NCBI RefSeq assembly: GCF_027853335.1
Contig: NZ_JAFEUS010000002.1
Span: 1,286,514-1,350,513, forward strand
From: Leucobacter sp. UCMA 4100
GTDB lineage: Bacteria > Actinomycetota > Actinomycetes > Actinomycetales > Microbacteriaceae
Direction: 5' to 3'
DNA: 64,000 nucleotides
A program made the translations under genes and the position numbers. The notes beneath the pieces are model-generated. The model worked only from the letters and a program-made list of their open reading frames with translations, was not told where the DNA came from and did no database searches. Numbering within the stretch: the stretch's first letter is position 1; the number at the start of each line of letters is the position of its first letter. Positions 28,251 to 36,696 of this stretch are shown here, one piece after another.

Positions 28251-29278
28251 GAGCGTGCACTTTCACGAAAGAGGAGCCAGATGAGGTACAGACCGCCGAG
28301 GCACACCGTCACGGCGCCGACGGGCAGCGTCGCGCCCGGAATCGCGTGCTGGGCGATGAGATCGGAGGCCGAGAGCAAGAGCGCGCCGACGAGGGCCGCA
28401 CCCACGAGATCGAGGGTTCCCTTGCGCCCCGTGATGCGGGTTGCGATGGGCGGCGCCGCGAGCGAGATGAAGGCGACAGGGCCCGCGACCGCGGTCACGA
28501 GGGCGGTGAGCGCAACGCCGACAATGACGATGAGGGCCTTGCTACGCTCGAGCGGCACGCCGAGCGCCGCCGCGGTGTCGTCGCCGAGTTGCAACTGCCT
28601 GAGCCTTCGGGCGAGCATCGGCAGCATCACGACGAGCGGCACGGCGACGGCCGCCGAGGCGATGACGACCGGCCACTCGACGCCGTTAATGCTGCCCGCA
28701 CCCCACACCGCGGCTTCGGCGGCCAGCTCGAGATCGACGTTCACTGAGAACCACACGTTGACCGAGGCGAGCATCGCAGAGACCGCGATTCCCACGATCA
28801 CGAGTCTGAATCCGCCCATGCCGCGGCGGTAGGCGAGCAGGTAGATGATCATGGCAGCGCCGATTCCGCCGACTATTGCGCCAACGGCCTGCGAACCGTA
28901 GCCGGTGTTGCCCATCATGAGCATGACGACGACGCCCGTGTAGGCACCGGTGTTCAGCCCCACGATGTCTGGGCTACCCAGTGGGTTGCGGGTGAGCGAC
29001 TGGAACATCGCACCGCTCACGCCGAGGCAGGCCCCAAAGAGCACGGCCGCGAGGGCTCTCGGGGCGCGCCACTCAACGACGACCATGCGGTCGATTCCTG
29101 TTGCGCCGGGTGAGAGCGCGTTAAACACCTGCTCGATGGAGAGCGAGCGCGACCCGAGGGTGAGCGCCGCAAGCGAGCAGGCGACGACGGCGATGACGAG
29201 CAGCACCTGCACGACGATCGCGCGTCGTGTCGTGCGGCGGCTGAAGCGACCGGCGCGAAGAACAACCGTTGCGCTCAT
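28247..29278 (-). CDS. Iron-siderophore ABC transporter permease (FecCD/FepG type)
   Basis: 343 aa, about nine to ten membrane segments. FecCD landmarks: EWRAPRALAAVLFGACLGVSGAMFQSLTRNPLGSPDIVGLNTGA and VAGPVAFISLAAPPIATRITG. Overlaps both neighbours by four bases. Forms the pore as a heterodimer with the other FecCD protein encoded immediately upstream. Confidence 0.93.
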   Translation of the reverse strand: MSATVVLRAGRFSRRTTRRAIVVQVLLVIAVVACSLAALTLGSRSLSIEQVFNALSPGATGIDRMVVVEWRAPRALAAVLFGACLGVSGAMFQSLTRNPLGSPDIVGLNTGAYTGVVVMLMMGNTGYGSQAVGAIVGGIGAAMIIYLLAYRRGMGGFRLVIVGIAVSAMLASVNVWFSVNVDLELAAEAAVWGAGSINGVEWPVVIASAAVAVPLVVMLPMLARRLRQLQLGDDTAAALGVPLERSKALIVIVGVALTALVTAVAGPVAFISLAAPPIATRITGRKGTLDLVGAALVGALLLSASDLIAQHAIPGATLPVGAVTVCLGGLYLIWLLFRESARS

Positions 29279-30294
29279 AGGGCAGCCACCTTCGTACGGC
29301 GCACGAGCGCGATGAGCACGGGGGCACCGAGAAAGGCGGTGACGACGCCGACCTGCAGCTCGGCTGGCGAGACGATCACGCGCCCAAGAATGTCAGAGGT
29401 CAGCACTAACGTGGGGCCCAAGACGAGAGAGAAAGGGAGGATCCACCGCTGGTCTGGCCCGACCATGAAGCGCACGGCGTGCGGCACCATGAGGCCCACG
29501 AAGCCGATGGGGCCGACGGCCGCGGTTGCGGCACCACACATGAGGGTGACCGCGATCATTCCGCGGGCGCGCGTGAAGCCCACGCGTGAGCCGACCGAGC
29601 GCGCAAGGTCGTCGCCGAGGGCGAGGGCGTTCATGCCTCGCGCGGTCGTGAAGGCGAGCACGAGGCCGATCGCGATGAAGGGCAAGACGACCTGCATCGT
29701 GCCCTCGGGACGGTCGGCGAGACTGCCAGCGCCCCAGAAGCGCATGCGGTCGAAGGTGCGCGTATTGAGCATCGCGAGGGTGTGCGAGAAGCCCGTAAGC
29801 ACGGCGCTCAGCGCAACACCGACGAGCGTGAGGCGCAGCGGCGTCGCGCCGCCCCCGCCCCTGGCGGCCACGAAGTAGACGAGCATGCCAGCGGCAACAG
29901 CACCGATAAACCCGAACCAGAGGTACTGCGAGATGCGAGTCACCCCGAAGAGCGAAACACCGAGCACGATCGCGAAACCGGCGCCCGCGTTCACCCCGAG
30001 AATGCCGGGGTCGGCGAGCGGGTTGCGCGTGAGGCCCTGCATGAGTGCGCCCGAGACTGCGAGCGCCGCCCCCACGAGCAGGCCAAGCAGCGTGCGGGGC
30101 ACCCGGAGCGTGAGCACCGTGGCGTGGTCGATGCTGCCATCGGGGTCGGTGAGCGCGGCCCACACCGTACTGAGCGGCAACTTCGCCGACCCAATCGCGA
30201 TGCTCGCTGCGCACACGCAAGCGAGCACAACGAGCGAAACGCACAGCCAAGCGATACGGTGCCGCGACTTCGGCACCGGCGTCATAGCGGGCAC
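29275..30294 (-). CDS. Iron-siderophore ABC transporter permease (FecCD/FepD type)
   Basis: 339 aa. Landmarks: LRVPRTLLGLLVGAALAVSGALMQGLTRNPLADPGILGVNAGAG and VGPIGFVGLMVPHAVRFMVGPDQRW. The GTG at 30292-30294 overlaps the upstream stop (TAGTG); an ATG three codons later is an alternative. Pairs with the FepG-type permease. Confidence 0.93.
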   Translation of the reverse strand: MPAMTPVPKSRHRIAWLCVSLVVLACVCAASIAIGSAKLPLSTVWAALTDPDGSIDHATVLTLRVPRTLLGLLVGAALAVSGALMQGLTRNPLADPGILGVNAGAGFAIVLGVSLFGVTRISQYLWFGFIGAVAAGMLVYFVAARGGGGATPLRLTLVGVALSAVLTGFSHTLAMLNTRTFDRMRFWGAGSLADRPEGTMQVVLPFIAIGLVLAFTTARGMNALALGDDLARSVGSRVGFTRARGMIAVTLMCGAATAAVGPIGFVGLMVPHAVRFMVGPDQRWILPFSLVLGPTLVLTSDILGRVIVSPAELQVGVVTAFLGAPVLIALVRRTKVAAL

Positions 30295-32054
30295 TAGCGC
30301 CCGGCCGTCGCAATCACTTCGAGGCTCTCGATGCCCCAGCCAAGCTTTTCACGTGAAACCAGTGACCAGCCGGCAGCCTCCACGAGTGCGAGGGTCGCCT
30401 CGGGAGTGCGGGTCGGCACGCCGAGCACCGCGTAATCGACGAGGGCCTGCGCGGCACTCGCCGCGGGGCTCAGCCCGTCTGGGCTTAGCCGCTCGATGAG
30501 CACGAGTCGCTCGGCAGCACCCGCGAGCGAGCGCAGGAGCGAAACGACCTCGGCGTCGCTGCGGTGGCCGAAGGCAAGGGCCGTCGCCACGAGATCGGCA
30601 CCCTCGGGCACGCCCTGGGCAAACGCCCACGGAGCCTCGTGAGCGACCTGACGCAGAACCGCGAGCGGGCCAGCCGACTCGAACACCGTGATGCTCGCGC
30701 CAACCTCGGCCTGCAGCACCTCGCTGACCTCGAGCGCCCCCGGCCCCGTCACCGCGACCTTCGGCGCCTCGCCCCACACGGCCTGGCGCGTGAGGCCCGT
30801 GAGCACGTGCGGCAGGCCGCGGGCCTCGTCGACGAGCTCTTCGTAGTATTCGGTGTTCGTTTCGACCGAGGTGCGCAGCGATGATCCGCTCACGTGTTCC
30901 CAGGCCGAGCGGTCGCTGCCGAGCGCCTCGGGCAGTGCCTGAAGCGCGAGCACCTGGTCGGCCTCGCAGCCCACGTAATGCTCCTGCTCGTGCTCGTCTT
31001 CGCAGAGCTCTTCGCCCAGGCGGTCGAGGCTCAGGAGCCCCTGGTCGTCGCGCGTGACGAGACCCGCCTGAACGAGCAACTCGGTGAGCGCGTCGAGCTC
31101 GCCCGCGGTGGCACGTAGCCTGGCGGCGAGCGTCTCGAGCGAGATCGGTTCTGCGGCGAGCGCGTCGAGCAAGCCGATGCTGAGGGCCGCACGCACGGCG
31201 AACCAGGTAATGGGCATCTCTGGCAGCGTGGGCTCGTGCGCGAGCTGGCCGGGGGCGTCGGCCTCTGGCGTCTTGTGCCAGTAACCGGTGATGTTGGTGT
31301 GCGATTTGGCCGCGCCGAGCGCCTTCGCGAGCTTGCGCACGGGCAGGAGCGCGCGGCTCTCGGCAGCGGCCCAGACGTACGGGGTTCCGCCGGGCACCTG
31401 CAGCTTCGCAACCGCCTCGGCGAGCGCCCGCTCATCGTGCTCAGGGGCGATCACCCACTCGACCTGATCGTTCGGGCCGAGCGAAAACTCTTGCTTGGCG
31501 CGGGCATCGGCAATCGTGATCACCGCGCGCACTGGGGCAGCGCTCGGCCGCTCGTCGAAGTAGCGACCGATCGCGGGAAGCGCCGTCTCGTCGCCCGCGA
31601 GCAGCACCCAGTCAGCGTCGTCAGGAACGACGGTCGACGACTTGGGGCCGGCGAACCAGAGCGCAGCGCCCACGGTGGCACGTTGCGCCCAGCTCGCTGC
31701 CGGCCCGTCGCCGTGCATCACGAAATCGAGATCGAGCTCGCCCGTGGCCGCGTCGAAGCGGCGCGGGGTGTAGTCGCGGCCCTGCCTTGTCTCGGCCGGC
31801 GCCCACTCGATCCCGTTCGGGAGCTGCTCGGGCAGCACCTGAGCAATATCGCTATCACTCGCAAAAATGAGCTTCACGTGGTCATCGAAACCGGGGCTCG
31901 CGAAGGCGGGCAGGTCGTGCTGCCCGTTCGAGAACGCCGCGAGTTGCTCACCCGAGAGCGTGACCCTGCGCATGCGCGGTGTCACGTCGACGATGCGGGT
32001 GACGTGTACGCACCGCAGAACGAGCGGGTGAATGATGAGATCGTGATGTGCCAT
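30294..32054 (-). CDS. Siderophore-interacting protein fused to a methyltransferase-like domain
   Basis: 586 aa, about twice the size of a plain siderophore-interacting protein. Residues about 10-265 are the FAD/NADPH-binding ferric-siderophore reductase part (RDYTPRRFDAATGELDLDFVMHGDGPAASWA gives the flavin-binding RxYTxR; VLLAGDETALPAI and WAAAESRAL the NAD(P)H part). From about 285 a winged-helix dimerisation region and then an O-methyltransferase-like fold follow. The expected glycine-rich SAM motif is degenerate (VAVTGPGALEV), so methylation is doubtful. Releases iron from the imported siderophore in the cytoplasm; second gene of the siderophore operon. Confidence 0.88.
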   Translation of the reverse strand: MAHHDLIIHPLVLRCVHVTRIVDVTPRMRRVTLSGEQLAAFSNGQHDLPAFASPGFDDHVKLIFASDSDIAQVLPEQLPNGIEWAPAETRQGRDYTPRRFDAATGELDLDFVMHGDGPAASWAQRATVGAALWFAGPKSSTVVPDDADWVLLAGDETALPAIGRYFDERPSAAPVRAVITIADARAKQEFSLGPNDQVEWVIAPEHDERALAEAVAKLQVPGGTPYVWAAAESRALLPVRKLAKALGAAKSHTNITGYWHKTPEADAPGQLAHEPTLPEMPITWFAVRAALSIGLLDALAAEPISLETLAARLRATAGELDALTELLVQAGLVTRDDQGLLSLDRLGEELCEDEHEQEHYVGCEADQVLALQALPEALGSDRSAWEHVSGSSLRTSVETNTEYYEELVDEARGLPHVLTGLTRQAVWGEAPKVAVTGPGALEVSEVLQAEVGASITVFESAGPLAVLRQVAHEAPWAFAQGVPEGADLVATALAFGHRSDAEVVSLLRSLAGAAERLVLIERLSPDGLSPAASAAQALVDYAVLGVPTRTPEATLALVEAAGWSLVSREKLGWGIESLEVIATAGR

Positions 32055-32086
32055 GGCGATATTCCTTCAGGTGCCCCGAGTGCTCG

Positions 32087-33097
32087 CTACGAGAACTGCT
32101 CTTCGATGATGTCGAGCAGAGCGAGCGCCTTGTCGTAGTCACCGCGCACGGTCCAGTACGGCAGGTCGTAGGCGTGATCGTCTGAGAAGGCCTTGGTGCC
32201 GGCCCAGACGGGCTGCTTCGCGAGCGTCGCGACATCGGTTGTGTCGGTGTTGAAGCCCGTGATGAAGAGGGTTGGAACGTCTGCGAGCAGCTGGCCAACC
32301 TGTTCGGTCGAGAGCGTCGCCATGTCGCCACCCGGGTTGTAGGGCTCGAGGCCGTGCTCTTCGACGAGCGGTGCTGCGGTGAAGCCGAGCGCCTCAAGCT
32401 CCTGCGGCAGGCCGGTGTCTTCGAAGAGGAGGTACGGGGTGCCGTCAGAGGTAATCGTGAGCACCGACGCTGGCGAGGCGGGCACGTCAATCGCCGCCTT
32501 CACCTCGGCGACGCGATCTTCGTAGGCCTTGAGTCGATCGGCGTAGTCGTCGGCGCGACCGAAGAGGTCGTCGGCGATGAACTCGAACTGCTCCTGCCAG
32601 GTCGTGAGGTCTTTGTTCACGATGACGGTCGGCGCGATTTGCGAGAGCTGGTCGTAGCCCTTCGAAGCGAGGCCGCCGGGCAGCCCCATGCCGCCGGCGA
32701 CAATGAGGTCGGGCTCGAGCTCAAGAATGGCCTCGAGGTCGAAGCCGTCCATACCCCAGGTGATGAACTCGGTGTCGTTCTTCTTCGGGCCGTCGCCCCA
32801 CATCTCAGAGAAACCGGCCTCGTGGTCGAAGTCTTCTGAGGTGGTGCCGACGACGGGCACGTCAAGGTCGTAGAGGTAACCGGCGAGTGCATAGTTGAGC
32901 ACGACGACGCGCTCGGGAACGGCGGGCACCGTGACCTCGCCCTGTTCGGTCGTGACCGTGCGCTCGGTGGCCTCGGCGGTTTCGGCGGCCTGGGTGTCGG
33001 CAGGCTTCTCTGACGATGAGCAACCGGTGAGCAGCACCGAGGCGCCGAGCAGGGCCGCGATGACGGGAACGAGTGGGTTTCGGGAACGCAAAAGCAT
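32087..33097 (-). CDS. Iron-siderophore ABC transporter substrate-binding lipoprotein (FepB/FecB type)
   Basis: 336 aa from MLLRSRN. Lipobox LLTGC (Cys near 27), then a Glu/Thr-rich linker. Family landmarks: VPERVVVLNYALAGYLYDLDVPVVGTT, LELEPDLIVAGG, and a C-terminal lobe with VPTLFITG and SDDHAYDLPYWTVRGDYDKAL. Binds ferric siderophore outside the membrane. First gene of the operon, preceded by an iron-box-like site. Confidence 0.92.
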   Translation of the reverse strand: MLLRSRNPLVPVIAALLGASVLLTGCSSSEKPADTQAAETAEATERTVTTEQGEVTVPAVPERVVVLNYALAGYLYDLDVPVVGTTSEDFDHEAGFSEMWGDGPKKNDTEFITWGMDGFDLEAILELEPDLIVAGGMGLPGGLASKGYDQLSQIAPTVIVNKDLTTWQEQFEFIADDLFGRADDYADRLKAYEDRVAEVKAAIDVPASPASVLTITSDGTPYLLFEDTGLPQELEALGFTAAPLVEEHGLEPYNPGGDMATLSTEQVGQLLADVPTLFITGFNTDTTDVATLAKQPVWAGTKAFSDDHAYDLPYWTVRGDYDKALALLDIIEEQFS

Positions 33098-33170
33098 AAG
33101 CTTCTCTCTTGGGATAATCAGTGAGGTGCGAGACATCTCGGGGGCAGGTCGCAGCCCCGCTTCATATGAT

Positions 33171-33190
33171 GTTAGTTAGGCTACACTTAC
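33171..33190. promoter_or_regulatory. DtxR/IdeR-type iron box
   Basis: GTTAGTTAGGCTACACTTAC contains the core TTAGGCTA and matches the 19-base IdeR/DtxR consensus at about 13 positions. It lies between the siderophore binding-protein gene and the divergent AraC-type gene, about 75 bp from the former. Iron-dependent repression of the importer is the likely result. Confidence 0.7.
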
Positions 33191-33283
33191 CAAACTGCTC
33201 GAGAAAGGCGAAAGTCATGCTTTGCGACACCAAGCCGACACCGGGTTCGAACCGGCACGACATCGGCGCGCAAATCGGCGGTT

Positions 33284-34081
33284 TTGGCCCAGCACTGGCG
33301 GCGACACCGAGGGGATGGGCCGTTGCTGCGCGCTGACCTACTCTCGGTGGTTCCCGAGAACGCCGTGCGCTTTCTCGGTCACGAGACCCACTCGCACGAG
33401 TACCCGCACCTCATTCACGTCGTGAGCGGCGCGGCCGACCTCGTCGTCGAGGGCCGCCCCATTCGCCTCGGCCCGAAAGAGAACCTCTGGCTCGCGCCCA
33501 ACGTCGAGCACTCGGCGAGGTACACGCAAGAGAGCGTCGTGTTTGGCCCGTTCCTCTCGCCGCAGACGATCCCACCGAACCCCATTCAGCTGCTCGGCAT
33601 CGTTCCCGACCTCACGCGACTCGTCGCAACGATTCTCGGGGCAGGGCCCCGCACCCCCGAAGAGGTGCACGTGTTTCGCGTCGCCCTCGATGAGGTGCTC
33701 AGCACCATGCGGCTCGACTGCTTTCCACTACTCACCCCCGCGCACCCGGCCGCGAGAGCGGTCGCGCAGGCGTGCATCGCGAGTTCGTCAACGCTCAACG
33801 AACTCGCGGCCCTCGCCGGCACGAGCCCCCGCCACATGCAGCGACTCTTTCGCGACGAAACCGGTCTGTCATTTACGAGCTGGCGAGCGCGGGCAAGGCT
33901 CAACGTCGCGGTCGCGCGGCTTCGGGGCGGCACGAGCCTGCAGGCGGCGGCCACCGCATCGGGCTACGCGAGCCGGGCGGGGCTGCTCAAGGCGCTCAGC
34001 CGCGAGACCGGCATCGAGCGCGACGAGCTGTCGCGCGATGCGCTCGGCGCCGTCGAGCGCTGGGCTACGACGGGCGCCTGA
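33284..34081 (+). CDS. AraC family transcriptional regulator
   Basis: 265 aa from a TTG. N-terminal cupin-like sensor (HSHEYPHLIHVVSGAADLVVEG...LAPNVEHSARY) and C-terminal double HTH (STLNELAALAGTSPRHMQRLFRDETGLSFTSWRARARLNVAVARL, then GYASRAGLLKALSRETG). No in-frame ATG/GTG stands ahead of the domain; TTG 33284 or TTG 33323 are the options. A 39-codon frame from ATG 33217, with AAAGG upstream, ends at 33336 inside this gene and may be a leader peptide. Divergent from the siderophore operon, so probably its activator. Confidence 0.82.
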   Translation: MAQHWRRHRGDGPLLRADLLSVVPENAVRFLGHETHSHEYPHLIHVVSGAADLVVEGRPIRLGPKENLWLAPNVEHSARYTQESVVFGPFLSPQTIPPNPIQLLGIVPDLTRLVATILGAGPRTPEEVHVFRVALDEVLSTMRLDCFPLLTPAHPAARAVAQACIASSSTLNELAALAGTSPRHMQRLFRDETGLSFTSWRARARLNVAVARLRGGTSLQAAATASGYASRAGLLKALSRETGIERDELSRDALGAVERWATTGA

Positions 34082-34098
34082 GCGCATCGCCTCCTGCG

Positions 34099-35865
34099 TT
34101 ACTCCCAGGCGAGTGCGAGGCCGGTCGCGGCACCCGGCAGGGTCGCCACCACTCGCTCTGCGCCGCTGCCGAGGTCGATCTGCCTGATCGCACCCGACAG
34201 ATCGGCGACGTAGGCCGCGTGGTGCACCGTGTCGAGGGCGAGGCCGATCGCCTCGTCGAAGCCGCGCGACAAGATCGCGGGGCGCCAGCCCTTCGCGCCG
34301 GTCTCGGGAATGGGCGCGCGGTTCAGCGTGTTTCCGTCGGTTCCCTCACCGCGGTCGCTCCAGTACAGCATGCGGGCCTCGGCGTCGATCTCAAGGTCGA
34401 TCGGCTCGGGTAGGCCGCTCCACAGGGTCTCGATGTCGGTGCGCGTCGCGGCCGTCTCGCCCTCGGGTAGTTCGAGTGAAGCCCTGAGGATGCGCCCCTC
34501 GGCAGCCCCGGTCGCGCCCTTCTGGGTCCAGAACAGATCACCAGCCTCGGGGTCGACGGCGATTCCAACGCACCACTCCTGCACCTCGGTCTCGCCCGTT
34601 CCCCTCGTGTCGACGAGGCGCGTGAGGCCACTTCCGTCGGCCTCGGCACGGTAAATACCGCGGCCTTCGCGGTCGCTCCAGAAGAGGCGGCCGGTCGCCG
34701 GGTCGCTCGTGATCTGCTTGCCCGTGGTGAACGAGCCGCGCGGCACGATGACCTGCGCCGATCCGCCGCCCAGCGAAATGCGCTGCACCGAACCGTTGAC
34801 GGTCGCGAATTCGGGCTCTTGGCCAGCCTTCGCCTCGCCATCGGGCTCACCCATGCAGGTGAAGGTGATGTGGCCGGCTTTCGTATCGACGACGAGGCCG
34901 TCGGGAGCCTCGGTGAGCCCCGTGTGCAGTTGCGTGACCTCGCCCGTGTGCGGATCGACCCGATTGACGCTGCCCTCAAGCACGTCGAGGGCATACAGCA
35001 CCGGTCGCAGCTGCTCGGCGCCAACCGCTCCGCGCACGGCGCGCGTGATGCGGTCGCGGCGCTCGGCACGCGATGCGTAGGTGTCGGCGACGCCATAGGC
35101 GTCTTCGACCTGCTGCACGAGTGCGTCTCGGTCGGCTTCGCTCATGTCGGGGCGGTGCAGCTCGATCGCGTCGAGCGCCTTGCCAACGTGCTCGATGATG
35201 TGGCGCAGGCCAGCCGGCCCGCCGCCCAGGTGTGAAGCCTCGAGCACGCCGATCGACGCCCAGCGCAGGCCGAGCGACTCCTGGAAGATGATGTCGAAGG
35301 CGCGTGCGTCAACGACACCGTGCTTGATGAGCCACATGGCCTCGTCGAGCACGGCCTTCTGTACGCGGTTGCCGACGAAGCCGGGAATCTCGCGCTGCAG
35401 CGCAACGGGAACCTTGCCGATGTCGCGGTAGATGCGCTCGGCGCGCTTCACGAGCTCGTCACGGGTCGTGGGCCCCGGCACGATCTCAACGAGCGGCATG
35501 ATCTGCGGCGGGTTGTAGGGGTGGCCGACGAGAATCTGGTCGGCGCGCTCGTTGCCGTCGGCGAGGAGCGACGGGAGCAGGCTCGAGGTCGACGACGCGA
35601 TGATCGTGTCGTCTGATGCCGCGGCAGCGATCTGGCCGAGCAGGTCGCGCTTGATGTCGAGGCGCTCTGGGCCGTTCTCTTGCACGAGGTCGGCGCCGCG
35701 CACGGCCTCTTCGATCGATGACGCAACCTCGAAGCCGCGCCCCTTGGGCACCGCGTCGGGCGAAACGTCAAAGATCGAGACCTCCCACCCGCTCTCGAGA
35801 AATAGTTCTGCCCACGACAGGCCGATGACTCCGGCCCCAATAATGGCTACGCGTGACTCAGACAT
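34099..35865 (-). CDS. 3-hydroxyacyl-CoA dehydrogenase-type enzyme fused to a YWTD/LY-type beta-propeller
   Basis: 588 aa fusion. Residues 1 to about 310 are a complete NAD-dependent 3-hydroxyacyl-CoA / L-carnitine / L-gulonate dehydrogenase-like unit: VAIIGAGVIGLSWAELF (NAD motif), SSTSSLLPS and the GHPYNPPQIMPLVEIVPGP catalytic block. Residues about 320-588 are a six-bladed propeller with LY-type repeats (GRLFWSDREGRGIYRAEADG, GDLFWTQKG, RMLYWSDRGEG). No signal peptide, so it is cytoplasmic. The propeller may be a lactonase/sugar-acid-type partner activity. It is downstream of and convergent with the AraC gene, 37 bp from the TetR gene. Confidence 0.87.
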   Translation of the reverse strand: MSESRVAIIGAGVIGLSWAELFLESGWEVSIFDVSPDAVPKGRGFEVASSIEEAVRGADLVQENGPERLDIKRDLLGQIAAAASDDTIIASSTSSLLPSLLADGNERADQILVGHPYNPPQIMPLVEIVPGPTTRDELVKRAERIYRDIGKVPVALQREIPGFVGNRVQKAVLDEAMWLIKHGVVDARAFDIIFQESLGLRWASIGVLEASHLGGGPAGLRHIIEHVGKALDAIELHRPDMSEADRDALVQQVEDAYGVADTYASRAERRDRITRAVRGAVGAEQLRPVLYALDVLEGSVNRVDPHTGEVTQLHTGLTEAPDGLVVDTKAGHITFTCMGEPDGEAKAGQEPEFATVNGSVQRISLGGGSAQVIVPRGSFTTGKQITSDPATGRLFWSDREGRGIYRAEADGSGLTRLVDTRGTGETEVQEWCVGIAVDPEAGDLFWTQKGATGAAEGRILRASLELPEGETAATRTDIETLWSGLPEPIDLEIDAEARMLYWSDRGEGTDGNTLNRAPIPETGAKGWRPAILSRGFDEAIGLALDTVHHAAYVADLSGAIRQIDLGSGAERVVATLPGAATGLALAWE

Positions 35866-35902
35866 GAGTGCTCACCCTTTCTTTTCTGTGTGGTCGCCTC
35901 GA

Positions 35903-36601
35903 TTAGTGGGCCGGCTGAGGGCCGGTCAACACCCCCCGAAGCGCTGTGAGTATGGCATCTCGCCGCAGGCGCGGCGGGCTGTCAACAAATGGTCCCTGCA
36001 GCACCGAGCCGACGTGGCAGGCGATGACGATGCGGGTGGCCTCGTCGGCGTCGGGCACGAGCGCCGCGCCCACGGCTCGGGCAACGCCCTCGAGCACGGG
36101 AACAACCTGGCGCTGAAATGCCTCGCCGTGGCCCTTCAGCACCTCGGCCATATCGGGGTCTGACCAGGCCCGCAGCCCGAAGAGCGCCCGCAGCGCATAC
36201 CACTGGGTGTCAGCGGGAATGACGCGCAGCATCTCGTCGGCCGCCGCCTCGAGCACGGCCTCGCGACCGCGCGCGGCAGCAGGAATTGCCTGGTCGAAGC
36301 TCGCCATGCCACTCAAGACCTCTTCGGTCTTGCGCTCGTACAGGGCAAAGAACACGTCGTCGACGGTCTTGAAGTTTGAGTAGAAGGCGCCCCGCGTGAA
36401 GCCAGCCCGTTTGCAGATCTCGTCGATCGAGGCGCTTGGCACGCCCCTCGCCGCAAAGATCGCCTCGGCCGCGTCAATGAGCGCGGCCCGGGTGTGCACG
36501 CGTGCCCTCGGCGCCGACTGGCCCGCGCGTGGCCCCTCGGTTGCTGCCGCCTGGCCAGCAGATGCGACTCCGGTGTCGCCCCGTGACTCACCCGTATTCA
36601 T
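35903..36601 (-). CDS. TetR family transcriptional regulator
   Basis: 232 aa. HTH at about residues 36-82: RAALIDAAEAIFAARGVPSASIDEICKRAGFTRGAFYSNFKTVDDVFFALY. The first 33 residues are a low-complexity Ala/Gly/Pro-rich tail. C-terminal ligand domain of ordinary length. Same strand as the propeller fusion, 37 bp away, and divergent from the second dehydrogenase; likely represses both. Confidence 0.9.
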   Translation of the reverse strand: MNTGESRGDTGVASAGQAAATEGPRAGQSAPRARVHTRAALIDAAEAIFAARGVPSASIDEICKRAGFTRGAFYSNFKTVDDVFFALYERKTEEVLSGMASFDQAIPAAARGREAVLEAAADEMLRVIPADTQWYALRALFGLRAWSDPDMAEVLKGHGEAFQRQVVPVLEGVARAVGAALVPDADEATRIVIACHVGSVLQGPFVDSPPRLRRDAILTALRGVLTGPQPAH

Positions 36602-36634
36602 TGCTGATTCCTCTCACAGAAACTCGATGCATAA

Positions 36635-36655
36635 TGTATTCAATACAGATTGTAT
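36635..36655. promoter_or_regulatory. Overlapping palindromes, candidate TetR operator
   Basis: TGTATTCAATACA (36635-36647) is a perfect palindrome with a central C, and ATACA-GAT-TGTAT (36643-36655) overlaps it. They lie in the 95-bp gap between the divergent TetR and dehydrogenase genes, the usual place for such an operator. Confidence 0.6.
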
Positions 36656-36696
36656 CGAGAAACCATGGTGATTGCACCAACGATTGGAGAGATATC

